From contig JAQMRL010000002.1 in the NCBI GenBank assembly GCA_035578175.1, forward strand, positions 77,171,645-77,235,644: DNA of 64,000 nucleotides. The letters run 5' to 3'. The DNA is from Catonia carolina. Taxonomy: Eukaryota > Arthropoda > Insecta > Hemiptera > Achilidae. Below, in pieces: positions 45,153 through 55,758 of this stretch; the first letter of the stretch is position 1; every line of letters starts with the position of its first letter. Below the pieces are notes generated by a model. The model worked only from the letters and a program-made list of their open reading frames with translations, was not told where the DNA came from and made no database searches. A program made the translations under genes and the position numbers.

Positions 45153-46697
45153 TTTGGTGTGTAACACTCACACAACTTTCTCTTGCCAATGCAAATAATT
45201 ACCAATATAACCTAACGTTAGTAATGAAACATAAGAAATAAACCAAAAACTAACCGCAAAAAACATAACCTTATTTTAATCATGAGTGAAAGACGCACAA
45301 TGAAAATCGACCTCAAATTGGCATAAAAATAAGGAAATTCACTCTTTCACGCTAAATTAGGCTCTGCAGAGAATTTTTTTTTTTGGTTTAACGTCCGGCT
45401 GTTGTGCAATTACTGCTAATGGAGGCAGGAAGAGAAAAATGCTTTGTATAAAAATTGTACATCTTTTAATTTTGTATAAATTAAAATATATACACTTATG
45501 TCGTAAAATCCGCACTATATACGAAATCTGATAAAATCTATTTTTCACTCGTTTTCATAAGAAAAAAACAAAATCGTTAATTACCACTAAACTAAGCGTT
45601 ATACAGAAAAAATGTTTGAAATCAAAGTTGTAGGATTTTAAATTCTCTACAACTTTTATTAAATAAATATTTGCGCTAAATGCATATTAAAGCGGCAATC
45701 TTAAAAAAACAGTTTTTTTTCGTGAATACAGCCTCATCAAGAATTTCAGTAAAGAATGTGCCTATCCTATCTTGTAGAGCATAAAAAATTTAATAAACCA
45801 GGCGATTTTTAAAAATATCGTAGAATCAGTTTTTGAGAAAATCGCAAAAAAGTGAAAAATTACACGAATCAACTACTATTTTTGGTTGATCGATTTTGAG
45901 GAAAATGTCCGTGTCGGGTCCTGTAGTGGTGTCAATCTTTAGTTTTAAGTTTCAAGTTTGTACGAGGTTCCGTTGTTGTGATATTCTGTTTACACACACA
46001 TAGACAGACATACAGACCAATTGCTAAAAACGTGTTTTTTGGGTTCGGGTGGTCTGAAAACGTGAAGATTCGGTGAAAACTTGATTTCTTAAAATCGACA
46101 TGAAAACAACACTTTCCTTCCTATATATTCATATAGGCATGAGAAAGTAAAAATACATTTTTTAATATGGTTGCCTTAATATGTAGTTTAAGGGAAAAGA
46201 GTATAAAATAATTAAACTTATAGAAAATTTGAAAACCGACAACTTTTATTGCAAACATTTCTTTATATAACACTGAGTTTAGCGGAAATTAGTGATTTTA
46301 TTTTTATTATTTTTCCATGAAAAACTGTAAAAAAAGTGTTCAATTTTTCGGCCTTAGTAGGTATTTAACAGCAAAAGTGTATTTAATAAAATGTATAGGA
46401 AATTAAAAGATCTACAACTTTTATTTCAGACATATTTCTCTACTGAGCTTAGTTTAGCAGAAATATTTTCCGTACTGTTTAGCCAAACTAAGGTTGCGTT
46501 TCATTTTGTATCTTTCACTCATGATAAAGTTGTGAGAGTGTTTTACACCAGTTAGTTTTTTTACTTTCTCTAGCCTATATGAATATATAGGAAGGAAAGT
46601 ATTGTTTTCATGTCGATTTTTTCAAAATCGAGTTTTCACCGGATCTACACGTTTTCAGACCCCCTGAACCCAAAAATCATTTTTTTAGCAATTGGTC

Positions 46698-46739
<42 letters not shown>

Positions 46740-47528
46740 CAGAATATCTCAAGAACGGAACATCTTAAGAACTTGAAACTTAAACGTAAGTTACATACCA
46801 CTACCGGACCCGACACCAACATTATCATCCAAATCGGTCAACCGGAAATCATTTCCTAGTTCCTAGTTCTAGTTCCTAGTTCCTAGTTCATTTGTGTAAT
46901 TTTTCACTTTTTTGCGATTTTCTTAAAAACTGGCCCTACGATTATTTTAAAAATCGCTTCATTTACTAAACTTTTTATGCTCTACAAGATAGGGTGGGTG
47001 CCATGTTTGCTGAAATTCTTGGTTGGGCTGTTTTCATGTACAACTTTGTTATTAAAGATTGCGGCTTTAATATGCATTTTAGCACAACAATTTATATAAT
47101 AAAAGTTGTTGACAATTTGAAATCCTACAACTTTTAGTTCAAACATTTTTTTGTATAATACCTAGTTTAGCGGTAATTCGCGTTTTTCTGTTTTTTTCTC
47201 AAGAAAACGTGTGAAAAGTTTATTTTTTTAAGATTTCGGCCTTCGTATGCACTTTACAACAAATGTGTATATAATCAAAAGTTATAGAAAATAAAAAAAT
47301 CTACAATTTTAATTTAGTGCATTTTCTCTACAGAGCTTAGTTTAGCATGAAAGAGTGATATTCCGTATTTTTAAGCCAAACTGAGGTTGATATTCATTTT
47401 GCATCTTTCACTCATGATTTAAATAAGGTTATGTTTTTTGTGTATTTCTAATGTTTTATTACTAATGTTAGGTTATATCGGTCATTATTTGCATTGGCAA
47501 GAGAAAGTTGTGTGAGTGTTTTACACCA
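45153..47528. repeat. Cluster of three Y-family copies, right arm
   Basis: 45153-46148 (minus), 46150-46552 (plus, distal half) and 46563-47528 (plus, near full length). It mirrors 26277-28603. The last copy has (GT)20 at about 46698 and a private TTCCTAG tandem expansion at 46854-46888. Confidence 0.78.
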
Positions 47529-47549
47529 GTTTGTTCTTTCTTTGACCAG

Positions 47550-47692
47550 GCAAGTTGAAGAATACCTTGGTGTTGTTGGGAGACCATCTGTGCTGTGACT
47601 GGATCTTGTGCATCACATGAGAAGAATTATTTTTCGTGGCCAACAAACCAATCTGCAAGAAAAGAGATTCAAGTAGTACATTCTGACTGAAG
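47550..47692 (+). other. Candidate 5' UTR exon of ZNF-C
   Basis: 143 bp between TTTGACCAG and the donor CTGAAG/GTATTATT, about 2.1 kb before the ZNF-C coding exon. It is identical in layout to the ZNF-A and ZNF-B candidates. RNA evidence is lacking. Confidence 0.35.
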
Positions 47693-48104
47693 GTATTATT
47701 ATATGTTTCATTCACATTTTAATTTATCCTCTATGCTTCTGGTATTTATATTCTTTGGAGTATTTGTTGTGAGATCTCTTTGGTTCATTTCAATCTGTTT
47801 ACTATTGAGTGATGACACTACCTTGCATTGTCAACCTGGCTGAGCCATTCACTTGGCAGGTGTAGAGTGAACTTTTTCAAAATGTGTGACCAGAATGGTT
47901 AAATGTTTTGGCATATTATAGAGATATGTTGTTGTTCTTAATATTTTTACTTTTGTTCAAAATTACATTTAAAAAGTAAGAAAACTGAACAGATGTTTCA
48001 TGATTTACAGACATATGCTTTGTACAAAGTGTTTCAGGGTAATGAAAAATGAAATATTGAAGGTGGTGTGTGTGATGTAGTGATGGGAAATAAAGCTTTT
48101 GTTA
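47693..48104. other. Paralogous sequence downstream of the candidate exon
   Basis: Matches 25691-26110 inverted and 5516-6470 (interrupted by W there). No gene recognised. Confidence 0.5.
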
Positions 48105-48480
48105 CTTTCTCTTGCCTATATGAATATATAGGAAGTAAAGTATTGTTTTCATGTCGATTTTAAGAAATCGAGTTTTCATTGGATCTACACGTTTTCAGAC
48201 CCCCTGAACCCAAAAAACCATTTTTTTTTTAGCGATTGGTCATGTGTGAGTCTGCGTGTGTGTGTGTGTGTGTGCGTGCGCACGCGTGCGTGCGTGTGTG
48301 TATGTGTGCAAAATATCTCAAGATTGGAACATCTTAAGAACTTGAAATTTAAAGTTAGATACCACTACCGGAACTGACACAAACATTTTCATCAAAATCG
48401 GGTAACCGGAAGTAGTAGTTTGTTCGTGTAATTTTAAACTTTTTTGCGATTTTCTCAAAAACTGGCCCTAATAATTTTCC
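48105..48480 (+). repeat. Y-family 5' half with compound microsatellite
   Basis: TTACTTTCTCTTGCCTATAT start, then a GT/GC alternating run with CGCACGCG at 48250-48306, ending at the GCGATTTTCTCAAAAACTGG block. Inverted partner of 25312-25690. Confidence 0.75.
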
Positions 48481-49309
48481 AAATACTTAAAAAAAAATAA
48501 AAAATACCAAAAGGTGAAAAAATTTGTTTTTGTATAATCATTTTTGTAACAAATTAGAATCTTTTTACAGTTTTAACGCTACATATGTTGGATGAGATGC
48601 TAGGAGAAGGAGAAGGACTTGAATGGGCGATTGTTAGAGTGAGACAGAGCGATATACAACCGTGCCCATTGAGCTCAGGGTCAGGGAAGCATCAACTGGC
48701 ACAGACATGTTCAAACGTGCCATGGTGTGTTCGGTATCTGTCAGTAGCAGCATCAGTCTGGTTGTTTAATTGCCACACTTCGTACTATTATACAGTTATT
48801 AAGAGAGTGAAAAATAGTTGCTGCTGAACATATTTTGTATTTTAGAGTTAATTTAACAGTACGGTGCGAGCTTGTAGCAAATAATATATATTTTAAAACC
48901 TTTCTACTTGTTTTTGGCAACAATTTGTAACTGGTGAATTAACAGGTTTTCATAAAAACAATGTTTTACAGAAAACATCACAAAATCTTTCTATTTGAAA
49001 CTAACAAAATTGATAAAATTTACTTTTACATTCAGCAAGTAACACACTAATGTTTTGATCAGAAGTAACATTCGTTATTGTTAAAAACCATTGTTTGAAA
49101 CTTAAAAAACTTCACTTTTTAATGGAAAATGTGTTTTTTTGATGTAAGGTTTTTATAAGAACGAAAATAAGGCGTACCTTTAAAATGTTTCTGTTGAATA
49201 GGTATCGTGTGGCAATACTCTTAGGAGAGGTATGTACTAGCAAATTTTATTAACTTTAATGTACAGTGGTCAACATGGTTACTCACCATGAAAATTAATA
49301 GTTGAAGTT
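48481..49309. other. ZNF-C upstream flank, no gene called
   Basis: Matches 7200-8010 and 24095-24837. It contains an open 80-codon frame (48585-48827, MLDEMLGEGEGLEWAIVRVR...) that is partly kept in block B and broken in block A. It could be a short uORF-like or chance frame. Confidence 0.45.
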
Positions 49310-49644
49310 TTTTTTTGTTTTTAAATTCCTAATTTGTGTACATTGCACATTGCAATCTGTTCAATTCATAACAGTAAGCAACCCCATGACCCAATCAGAT
49401 GAGGATGATATGTATGACGTGTAAATTAGATGTAGTCTTGTACAGACTCAGGCCGACCATTCCTGGAGAGTATGGTTAATTGAACCCCAACCATCAAAGT
49501 ACACCGATAACCATTGTCTAGCATTCAAATTCGTATAAAAGTAACTAACTTGACTAGGATTTGAACCAGGAACTTTGTGTCCGAAAATCAGCTGTTAAAC
49601 AGCTGATTTTGGCGACGACTTTACCTCTAGACCAACCTGGTGGG
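49310..49644 (-). mobile_element. tRNA-derived SINE upstream of ZNF-C
   Basis: Minus-strand paralogue of 23757-24094. The A box lies in the complement of CTCTAGACCAACC, the B box in the complement of GGATTTGAACC, and the tail is a T-run at 49310-49320. Present in B and C but not A, so the B/C split is later than the split from A. Confidence 0.82.
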
Positions 49645-49785
49645 TAATAGTTAAAAGTTGAACGTACAAAATTGGACTGCTAAAAAAATTATCCGAGATG
49701 CTTTGCGGTATCGTAGGTGATTTTGTTATGTAATGTAAAAACAATTCTTGGTTTTAATGTGTGATTTATCTGTTGTTATTTGTAG

Positions 49786-50889
49786 ATGGCTGATGAAAAC
49801 ACAGTTGAAGGAGACACTTCAAACGTAACCATCGTAAGAGAGTGCGACTTCTGTCAACGGGATATCGTCCAAGGTGATGACGTCAATGAAATTAACTTCC
49901 ACTGCGCAACATGTAAAACAGAATTACGTAAACAAAGGAAAGAATTATTCTTAGAAAAAATTAAACAACTCTACAGGTCGTGTTTAATTTGCGTTAACCT
50001 TTTTTATAACAATATCGCATATGAGAAACATGATTGCACTTTGGAAGGTGTGTTTGTTTGTGACGGGTGTTCTAGGATATACCTTAACAAAGAGAGTATA
50101 GCTAACCATGTACTAAAATGTAAACAATTAACTTCAAAAGTGAATAATTCTGAAAGTAAAACTAATGAGATTAAAGAATCAATTTCTGAAGTGAATTTGC
50201 AGAATTGCGAGGGTACTTGTGGGTCGAATGAAAGTAGTAATGACCAAATTATGCCCAAATCGGGTAGTAGTATGATTGCTCTGCCACAATTACCCAAAAC
50301 GGGTAAACAGTTTAGTTGTAATATTTGTGGAAAGTGTTTTGGTTATAAGCAAGTTTTAACTCGTCATTTACGTGTACATACTGGAGAGAGACCGTACAAG
50401 TGCAAGTATTGCAATAAAAAGTTTACAGATTCTTCTACTTTAAAACGGCACTTGCGTACACATACAGGGGAGAAACCTTATAAATGCAAGTATTGCAATA
50501 AAAAGTTTACACGTTCTTCCATTTTAAATGATCACTTGCGTACACATACAGGGGAGAAACCTTTTGAATGCAAGTATTGCAATAAAAAGTTTACACATTC
50601 TTCTGGTTTAAATTATCACTTGCGTGCACATACAGGAGAGAAACCTTATGAATGCAAGTATTGCAATAAAAAGTTTACAGTTTCTTCTAATTTAAATGTA
50701 CACTTACGTACACATACAGGGGAGAAACCTTTTCTTTGCAAGTATTGCAATAAAAAGTTTACTAGATCTTCTGGTTTAAATGTACACTTACGTACACATA
50801 CAGGGGAAAAACCATTTGTTTGTAAGCATTGCAATAAAAAGTTTACAGTTTCTTGTAATTTAAATGTACATTTGCGTACACATAGATAA
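49786..50889 (+). CDS. C2H2 zinc-finger protein ZNF-C (7 fingers)
   Basis: Predicted nuclear DNA-binding protein of 367 aa. The ATG directly follows TGTTATTTGTAG, an acceptor. Residues 1-175 carry the same Cys/His modules as ZNF-B, including the intact C92-x2-C95-x12-H108-x3-C112 finger. Only about three residues differ (Asp for Asn in the first CxxC, Ile for Val, Gln for Lys). Then come 7 C2H2 fingers of 28 residues with TGERP/TGEKP linkers. All zinc ligands look intact. The helices are YKQVLTR, DSSTLKR, RSSILND, HSSGLNY, VSSNLNV, RSSGLNV and VSCNLNV, almost none shared with ZNF-B. An ATTAAA signal lies about 28 bp past the stop. Regulation and target are unknown. The paralogue pattern suggests fast-changing DNA specificity. 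Confidence 0.9.
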   Translation: MADENTVEGDTSNVTIVRECDFCQRDIVQGDDVNEINFHCATCKTELRKQRKELFLEKIKQLYRSCLICVNLFYNNIAYEKHDCTLEGVFVCDGCSRIYLNKESIANHVLKCKQLTSKVNNSESKTNEIKESISEVNLQNCEGTCGSNESSNDQIMPKSGSSMIALPQLPKTGKQFSCNICGKCFGYKQVLTRHLRVHTGERPYKCKYCNKKFTDSSTLKRHLRTHTGEKPYKCKYCNKKFTRSSILNDHLRTHTGEKPFECKYCNKKFTHSSGLNYHLRAHTGEKPYECKYCNKKFTVSSNLNVHLRTHTGEKPFLCKYCNKKFTRSSGLNVHLRTHTGEKPFVCKHCNKKFTVSCNLNVHLRTHR

Positions 50890-51370
50890 AACTAACTTAA
50901 CAAATGAAATATCTCATTAAAATGTTTTGTGTAATTTGTCAATATTATTGTTATAATAATGTAAATTTCATTTACCAATCATTGATGCTGCACAAATTTT
51001 TCTAATTTGTACGATTTTATTTCCTTCAATTTGCTTGTTTTACAGTCACACCATGTGGGTATGTAAAATATAGAAATTAAATTGAATTTTGTTGAAATCT
51101 TTTTAAGAGACGTATCTTGTGTCATTTGTATAAATATGTTGGCTGTAATTTGATATAAGGTACAGTAAATCCTCCTCACTTATCAGACCTATACGGGGCA
51201 GACTTCTGGTCGGGTAATTGAGAAATCTGATAATCAGGGGTTTTCATTCCCGAAATGTTTTTTTGTTTTTGGGCTACAGATTTAGTTTAAGGGTGAGTAG
51301 TTGTACTGATACATTTTAAATTTGATCAAAAAATTTAAATTTTAAATTTGATTTCATTCAGATTCTAAAT

Positions 51371-51559
51371 TTAAACAATGATGATTTTATTTTTTACCAG
51401 ATTCTTTTTATATATCGCTAACTTCCTGATTCCGTTGTCATTGATTATAGAATTGGTTGATACCCCAGATTTTAACATTTCAATTATTTTAATTTTGTCA
51501 CCAATATTAAGTACAATTTGTGGGAGGGGATAACCCCCCGGTCTGGTATCCCCCCCCAC
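51371..51559 (-). pseudogene. Tigger-type transposase N-terminus remnant, block C
   Basis: IVLNIGDKIKIIEMLKSGVS, then TNSIINDNGIRKLAIYKKN: the same CENP-B-type HTH as in blocks A and B. The 5' end is replaced by a deletion that joins internal element sequence (GTGGGAGGGGATAACC) at about 51519. Confidence 0.65.
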
Positions 51560-51587
51560 TACAGTTGAAAGGTAGCATTGTGTACTA

Positions 51588-53788
51588 CTGTGGATTTCTT
51601 AATTATAGATACCCAAATGTAGAGCCTTGTTTCTTCAAAGCAGCTTGTTCAATTTTAACGAACGGTACTCCAAAATTTAGCTAATTTCAATCTGCATTGT
51701 TACATGTCAGATTCATATTTTTTGTGTTTTTTAATATTGCGATATTTAGATGAGAAGAAAAAAGAGCCGTTTTTGTTGTTGCTGTAACAGATAGGGTACA
51801 TATAGAGGCTTATAACTCAAACACCGTTTGACCGATTTTTTGAGATTCCACCGGAATTTGTAGTTTGTTATTGTACGTACGAAATTTCAGATTTGTAGTG
51901 AATTTAAATTTTGAGTTATTAGCAAAGTTCTGAATCCCTGTTAACTCCGTAACTGGTTATTAATTCGGTAATTTTAATCAGTACAAAAAAATGAAGATAT
52001 ATTCTTTAATATTATGAAACAGCGATTGACCAGTTACTCGGTAGATTTTTTACTTTCTCTTGCCTATATGAATATATATGAAGGAAAGTATTGTTTTCAT
52101 GTCGATTTTTCGAAATCGAGTTTTCACCGGATCTATACGTTTTCAGACCCCCTGAACCCAAAAAACATGTTTTTAGCGATTGGTCTGTGTGTATACAAAA
52201 TATCTCAAGAACGGCACATCGTACGAACTTGAAACTTGAAACTTAAGTTACATACCACGACCGGACCCGACACGAACATTTTCATCAAAATCAGTCAACC
52301 GGAAGTAGTAGTTTATTAGTGTAATTTTTCACTTTTTTGTGATTTTCTCAAAAACTGGACCTACGATTTTTTTAAAAATCGCCTGGTTAATTCAGTTTTT
52401 TATTCTCTACAAGATGGGGTAAGCGCCATTTTACTGAAATTCTTGGTGAGGCTGTTTTCACGTAAAAACGTTTTTTAAGATTACGGCTTTAATATGCATT
52501 TTACCGCAAAAATGTGTATAACAACAAGTTGTAGAGAATTTAAAATTCTACAACTTTTATTTCAAACGTTTTTTTGTATAACGCTTAGTTTAGCAGTAAT
52601 TATCGATTTTCTGATTTTTTCTCACGAAAACGTGTGAAAAATCGATTTTTTTAAGATTTCGGCTTTAGTACGCATTTTACGACAATAGTGTATATAATCA
52701 AATTTAAAGGAAATTAAAAGATCTACAACTTTTATTTAAAGCATTTTTCTCTACAGAGCCTAGTTTAGCGTGAAATAGTGATTTTCCATGTTTTTAAGCC
52801 AAACTGAGGTACATTTTCATTTTGCGTCTTTCACTCATGATTAAAATAAGCTAATGTTTTTGAGGTTTATTTTTTTGTTTATTTCTAGTGTTTTATTACT
52901 AATGTTAGGTTATATTGTTTAAATTTTTTGCATTGGCAGGAGAAAGTTGTGTGAGTGTTTCACACCAGATTTTTTAAAAATATTTCGATAATTGTTACTG
53001 CCGGGGTGGTGGGGTGGAAGAAGCTTAATTGTGTTGCCGCGTTGTAACTTGGTAGGCCTACTACTTATTTTTATTAGCACATTTGGGAACCGTCCTTCCA
53101 GCTAATGAATAACAAATATGACAGTGCACTGTTAATAGCCATTCATCATTTACTTACAATAGTCAACTACTACTAGTTTTATGTTAACGTCGGAAGGTGA
53201 CTTTAGCAGGTAGAGAAAAGAACACTACCAATTAAAAGACATGGCAACATGGTAAAGCTGCTTCCCCCCCCCCCCGCAGCATCTTACATTATTTAATTTT
53301 TTTTAAAAATCTACCGAATAACTGGTCAATCGCTGTTCCATAATGTTAATGAATTTGAATTCATTTTTTTATACTGAATAAAATGATTTTTTGAAATCGC
53401 CAAATTAATAAGCGGTTACAAAGTTAACAGGGGTTCAGAATTGTACTAATAACTCAAAATTTAAATACGCTACAAATGTGAAATTTTGTACGTGCAATAA
53501 CAACATACAAGTTTATATTTCGGTGAAATCTCAAATAAATCGGTCAAACGGTATTTGAGTTATAAGCCTCTAAATGTATCCCATCTGTTGCAGCAACAAA
53601 AATACCGGCTCATTTTTTCTTCTCATCCAGATATCGCAATATTCATAAACGCTAAAAATATGAAACTGACATGTTACAACACAGATTGAAATTAGATAAA
53701 TTTTGGTGTATAGTACATTAAAATTGAATAAGCAGTTTTGAAGAAACAAGGCTCCAAACTCAGGTATCTGTAATAAAGAAATTGACAG
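51588..53788. mobile_element. Element S with about 460-bp inverted arms and TA target
   Basis: The left arm 51588-52046 and right arm 53305-53788 are inverted repeats (CTGTGGATTTCTTAATTATA and, from the right, CTGTCAATTTCTTTATTACA). TA flanks it (51586-51587, 53789-53790). Elements P in blocks A and B lack it. The centre holds a Y copy and 52980-53300, which has a 15-C run and no ORF. Long-armed TA-target elements fit the Tc1/mariner group, but the class is not proven. Confidence 0.8.
52047..52972 (+). repeat. Y-family copy, full length, nested in S
   Basis: TTACTTTCTCTTGCCTATAT to GTGTTTCACACCAGA, about 926 bp, inserted in a T-run at the loop side of the S left arm. One of the two best reference copies, with 58706-59630. 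Confidence 0.85.
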
Positions 53789-54289
53789 TAGGGTTGTGCG
53801 TTGTTTAACTTTGTAAAACCATTTTAGAAACAAAGTGGTGTGAACGCATGCGCATACTTGACTTGGACCCTGCTTACCCCTCCCCCTCCCACCTACAGTT
53901 AGATGTACACTCAGAGTGTTGTTGATAATTGACAACACCCGTTGTATTTTGTAGCCATGCTGTTTGTTCATTGTTGATTACATACACTGCGCTATTGCAG
54001 TACGTACAAGACTATACTGATGCAGACGCACGTCTTGCTCACCACTCTCCTTACCATAATTCATATTTAGAGTACTACCGTTTATTATTTAATTTTCTAA
54101 AACATCGATTGTTTATTGGATGAAAACGATCGTTTTATATCAGTGTAGCCTTTCTACTTAAAACGGTTTGTGCCTTTTGTTAGCAATGTTTAGGTTTTAT
54201 TTAAATCTGGTCGCATAATCTGAGGGGCGGAAAACCAAGGGGGTTTACTGTAGTCACATTTCAGTGCTCTTTGTTGTTCATTGTAATTT

Positions 54290-55330
54290 GAATGAAAATT
54301 ACAACTAGTCTTACCAAAATAAAATTTTTATACATCCTCATTACCACATACGATTTTATAAACATTTTGTTCAATTTACTTTTCTGTTTTTTAGTTGAGT
54401 TCTTAATTGTTCTTATCAGATGTTTTGTAATTTTAATAAAACGTATGGTTTCTCTTCTGTACGGTTATAATTTTCTAGAAGGTGTTTTTAAATGTAATTT
54501 ATTCCTAATTTAATTGTATTGTAAGTTTACGTGATCAATTTATAACTAGTATTATTTAATTTTCCTTTATGCTACATTTTGTTAATTTATCTTTTACAAA
54601 TCTAAAGGGTTTTTCTTTGGTATATTTGTGTAGATATATTTTTATTTCGAAAGACATCATTGTGTGTCGTTCATTAGTTTTAATCTTTTGTATTTGTTTA
54701 TTATTTGCAGTGTGTTCTTAATGCTGTATCTTATTTTAGATGAGAATATAAAAATGTAGATGCTTTAGGAGCATTCATGTAATAGATAAGAGATGTTATA
54801 GGTGGCATACCAGTTTTGTGTTTTATTAAATGTAAATCAGTGTTTGGTTTTTGTAGGCCATTAAGTTCAGGAGCTTGAGGATTGTTTATTACTGGTATAT
54901 TAACGTTACCTGGTTTAAAAATGATAGCATAATGTTGCCTGTTTAATTTTCTCTCTTATGCATTTGTGTTAATTATCAAATCAGTTGTAATTGTATTCTG
55001 ATTATGTAATGATTAGACTCAATGCCAGTTATGTTATGATAGCAAGTTTATTTTTGTAGTGCAGTTATCTTTTATTCCTAAATTCAAAATTTCTTAATCG
55101 TTTGCCTTAGTTTTACACTTGTAGTATAAATGTGTGAATTTAAAATGTTTGTTTTATTTTGTAGTATTTTATAATATGTGTTAAGTAATTTTTTTAAATT
55201 TAGTTTTGTAATGTACTAAATATTTATTTTTCAAATTTGTATGACAATCAAATAAATTGCAAAATAAATGACCTTTTTCTGTTACAATAAAAAGGTGATA
55301 GTTAAACTTTTATAGTTGGTTGGTAAGTAT
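54290..55330 (-). pseudogene. Decayed unidentified coding sequence, block C copy
   Basis: Paralogue of 12160-13235, minus strand. The same peptide-like stretches are visible with different frameshifts. An insertion of about 30 bp (TTAAGTAATTTTTTTAAATT region near 55180) separates it from block A. Family unknown. Confidence 0.4.
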
Positions 55331-55400
55331 ACGTACTGGTAATAAGGTTGATTTTATTTAAGAATAAGCTATGCAGTTGAACCTTATTGATATTTCAGAA

Positions 55401-55758
55401 AAAATCACAAGGTGTCGGGTCTGGACTCCTTGGAGGCCACTGCATAGGTCCTTGCCGGCCTATCCATCGATCTCCAAATTTTTCGTTCAAAGCGTCCGTG
55501 ACCAATGCACTGAAGTGTGGGGGAGCGCTATCTTGTTGGAAATGAAGTTGATGAATGTTTTCGAATTATTATTGCTTTCCTCAGCTAGATGAACTTGAAA
55601 ACATTCATCAACTTGATTTCTAACAAGATGGCGTTCCCCGACACTTAAGTGCATTGGTCACGGACGCTTTAAACGAAAAATTTGGAGATCGATGGATAGG
55701 CCGGCAAGGACCTATGCTGTGGCCTCCAAGGAGTCCACACCTGACACCTTGTGATTTT
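55401..55758. repeat. Near-perfect palindrome of transposase sequence, block C
   Basis: Arms 55401-55562 and 55596-55758, the same structure as at 13283-13640. Arm-to-arm differences are few and partly different from those in block A. Confidence 0.9.

Larger units (their letters stand above)
51163..54250. mobile_element. Tigger/pogo-like DNA transposon P, block C copy
   Basis: The ends CAGTAAATCCTCCTCACTTA and, from the right, CAGTAAACCCCCTTGGTTTT are flanked by TA (51161-51162, 54251-54252). It corresponds to 11094-12152 but is enlarged by the S insertion and has lost some sequence near 51515. Confidence 0.82.
39995..54900 (+). repeat. Right arm of the large interrupted palindrome (contains ZNF-C)
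   Basis: Partner of 19300-31310. Private insertions are Harbinger (40164), the unclassified block at 42610, U (43582), the TTCCTAG expansion and S (51588). The spacer of about 8.7 kb between the arms holds the Merlin remnant, W, Z copy 2 with LINE and V, the SINE fragment, the CT tract and Y. Confidence 0.82.

Noticed and set aside
48585..48827. 80-codon ORF upstream of ZNF-C
   Set aside because: The frame is disrupted in block A (TAG in the fourth codon) and starts later in block B. No domain or codon-bias evidence.
51515..53300. Poly-C runs near 51550 and 53265 as structured G-quadruplex sites
   Set aside because: Single homopolymer-like C runs rather than four separated G-tracts. They are also error-prone in sequencing.
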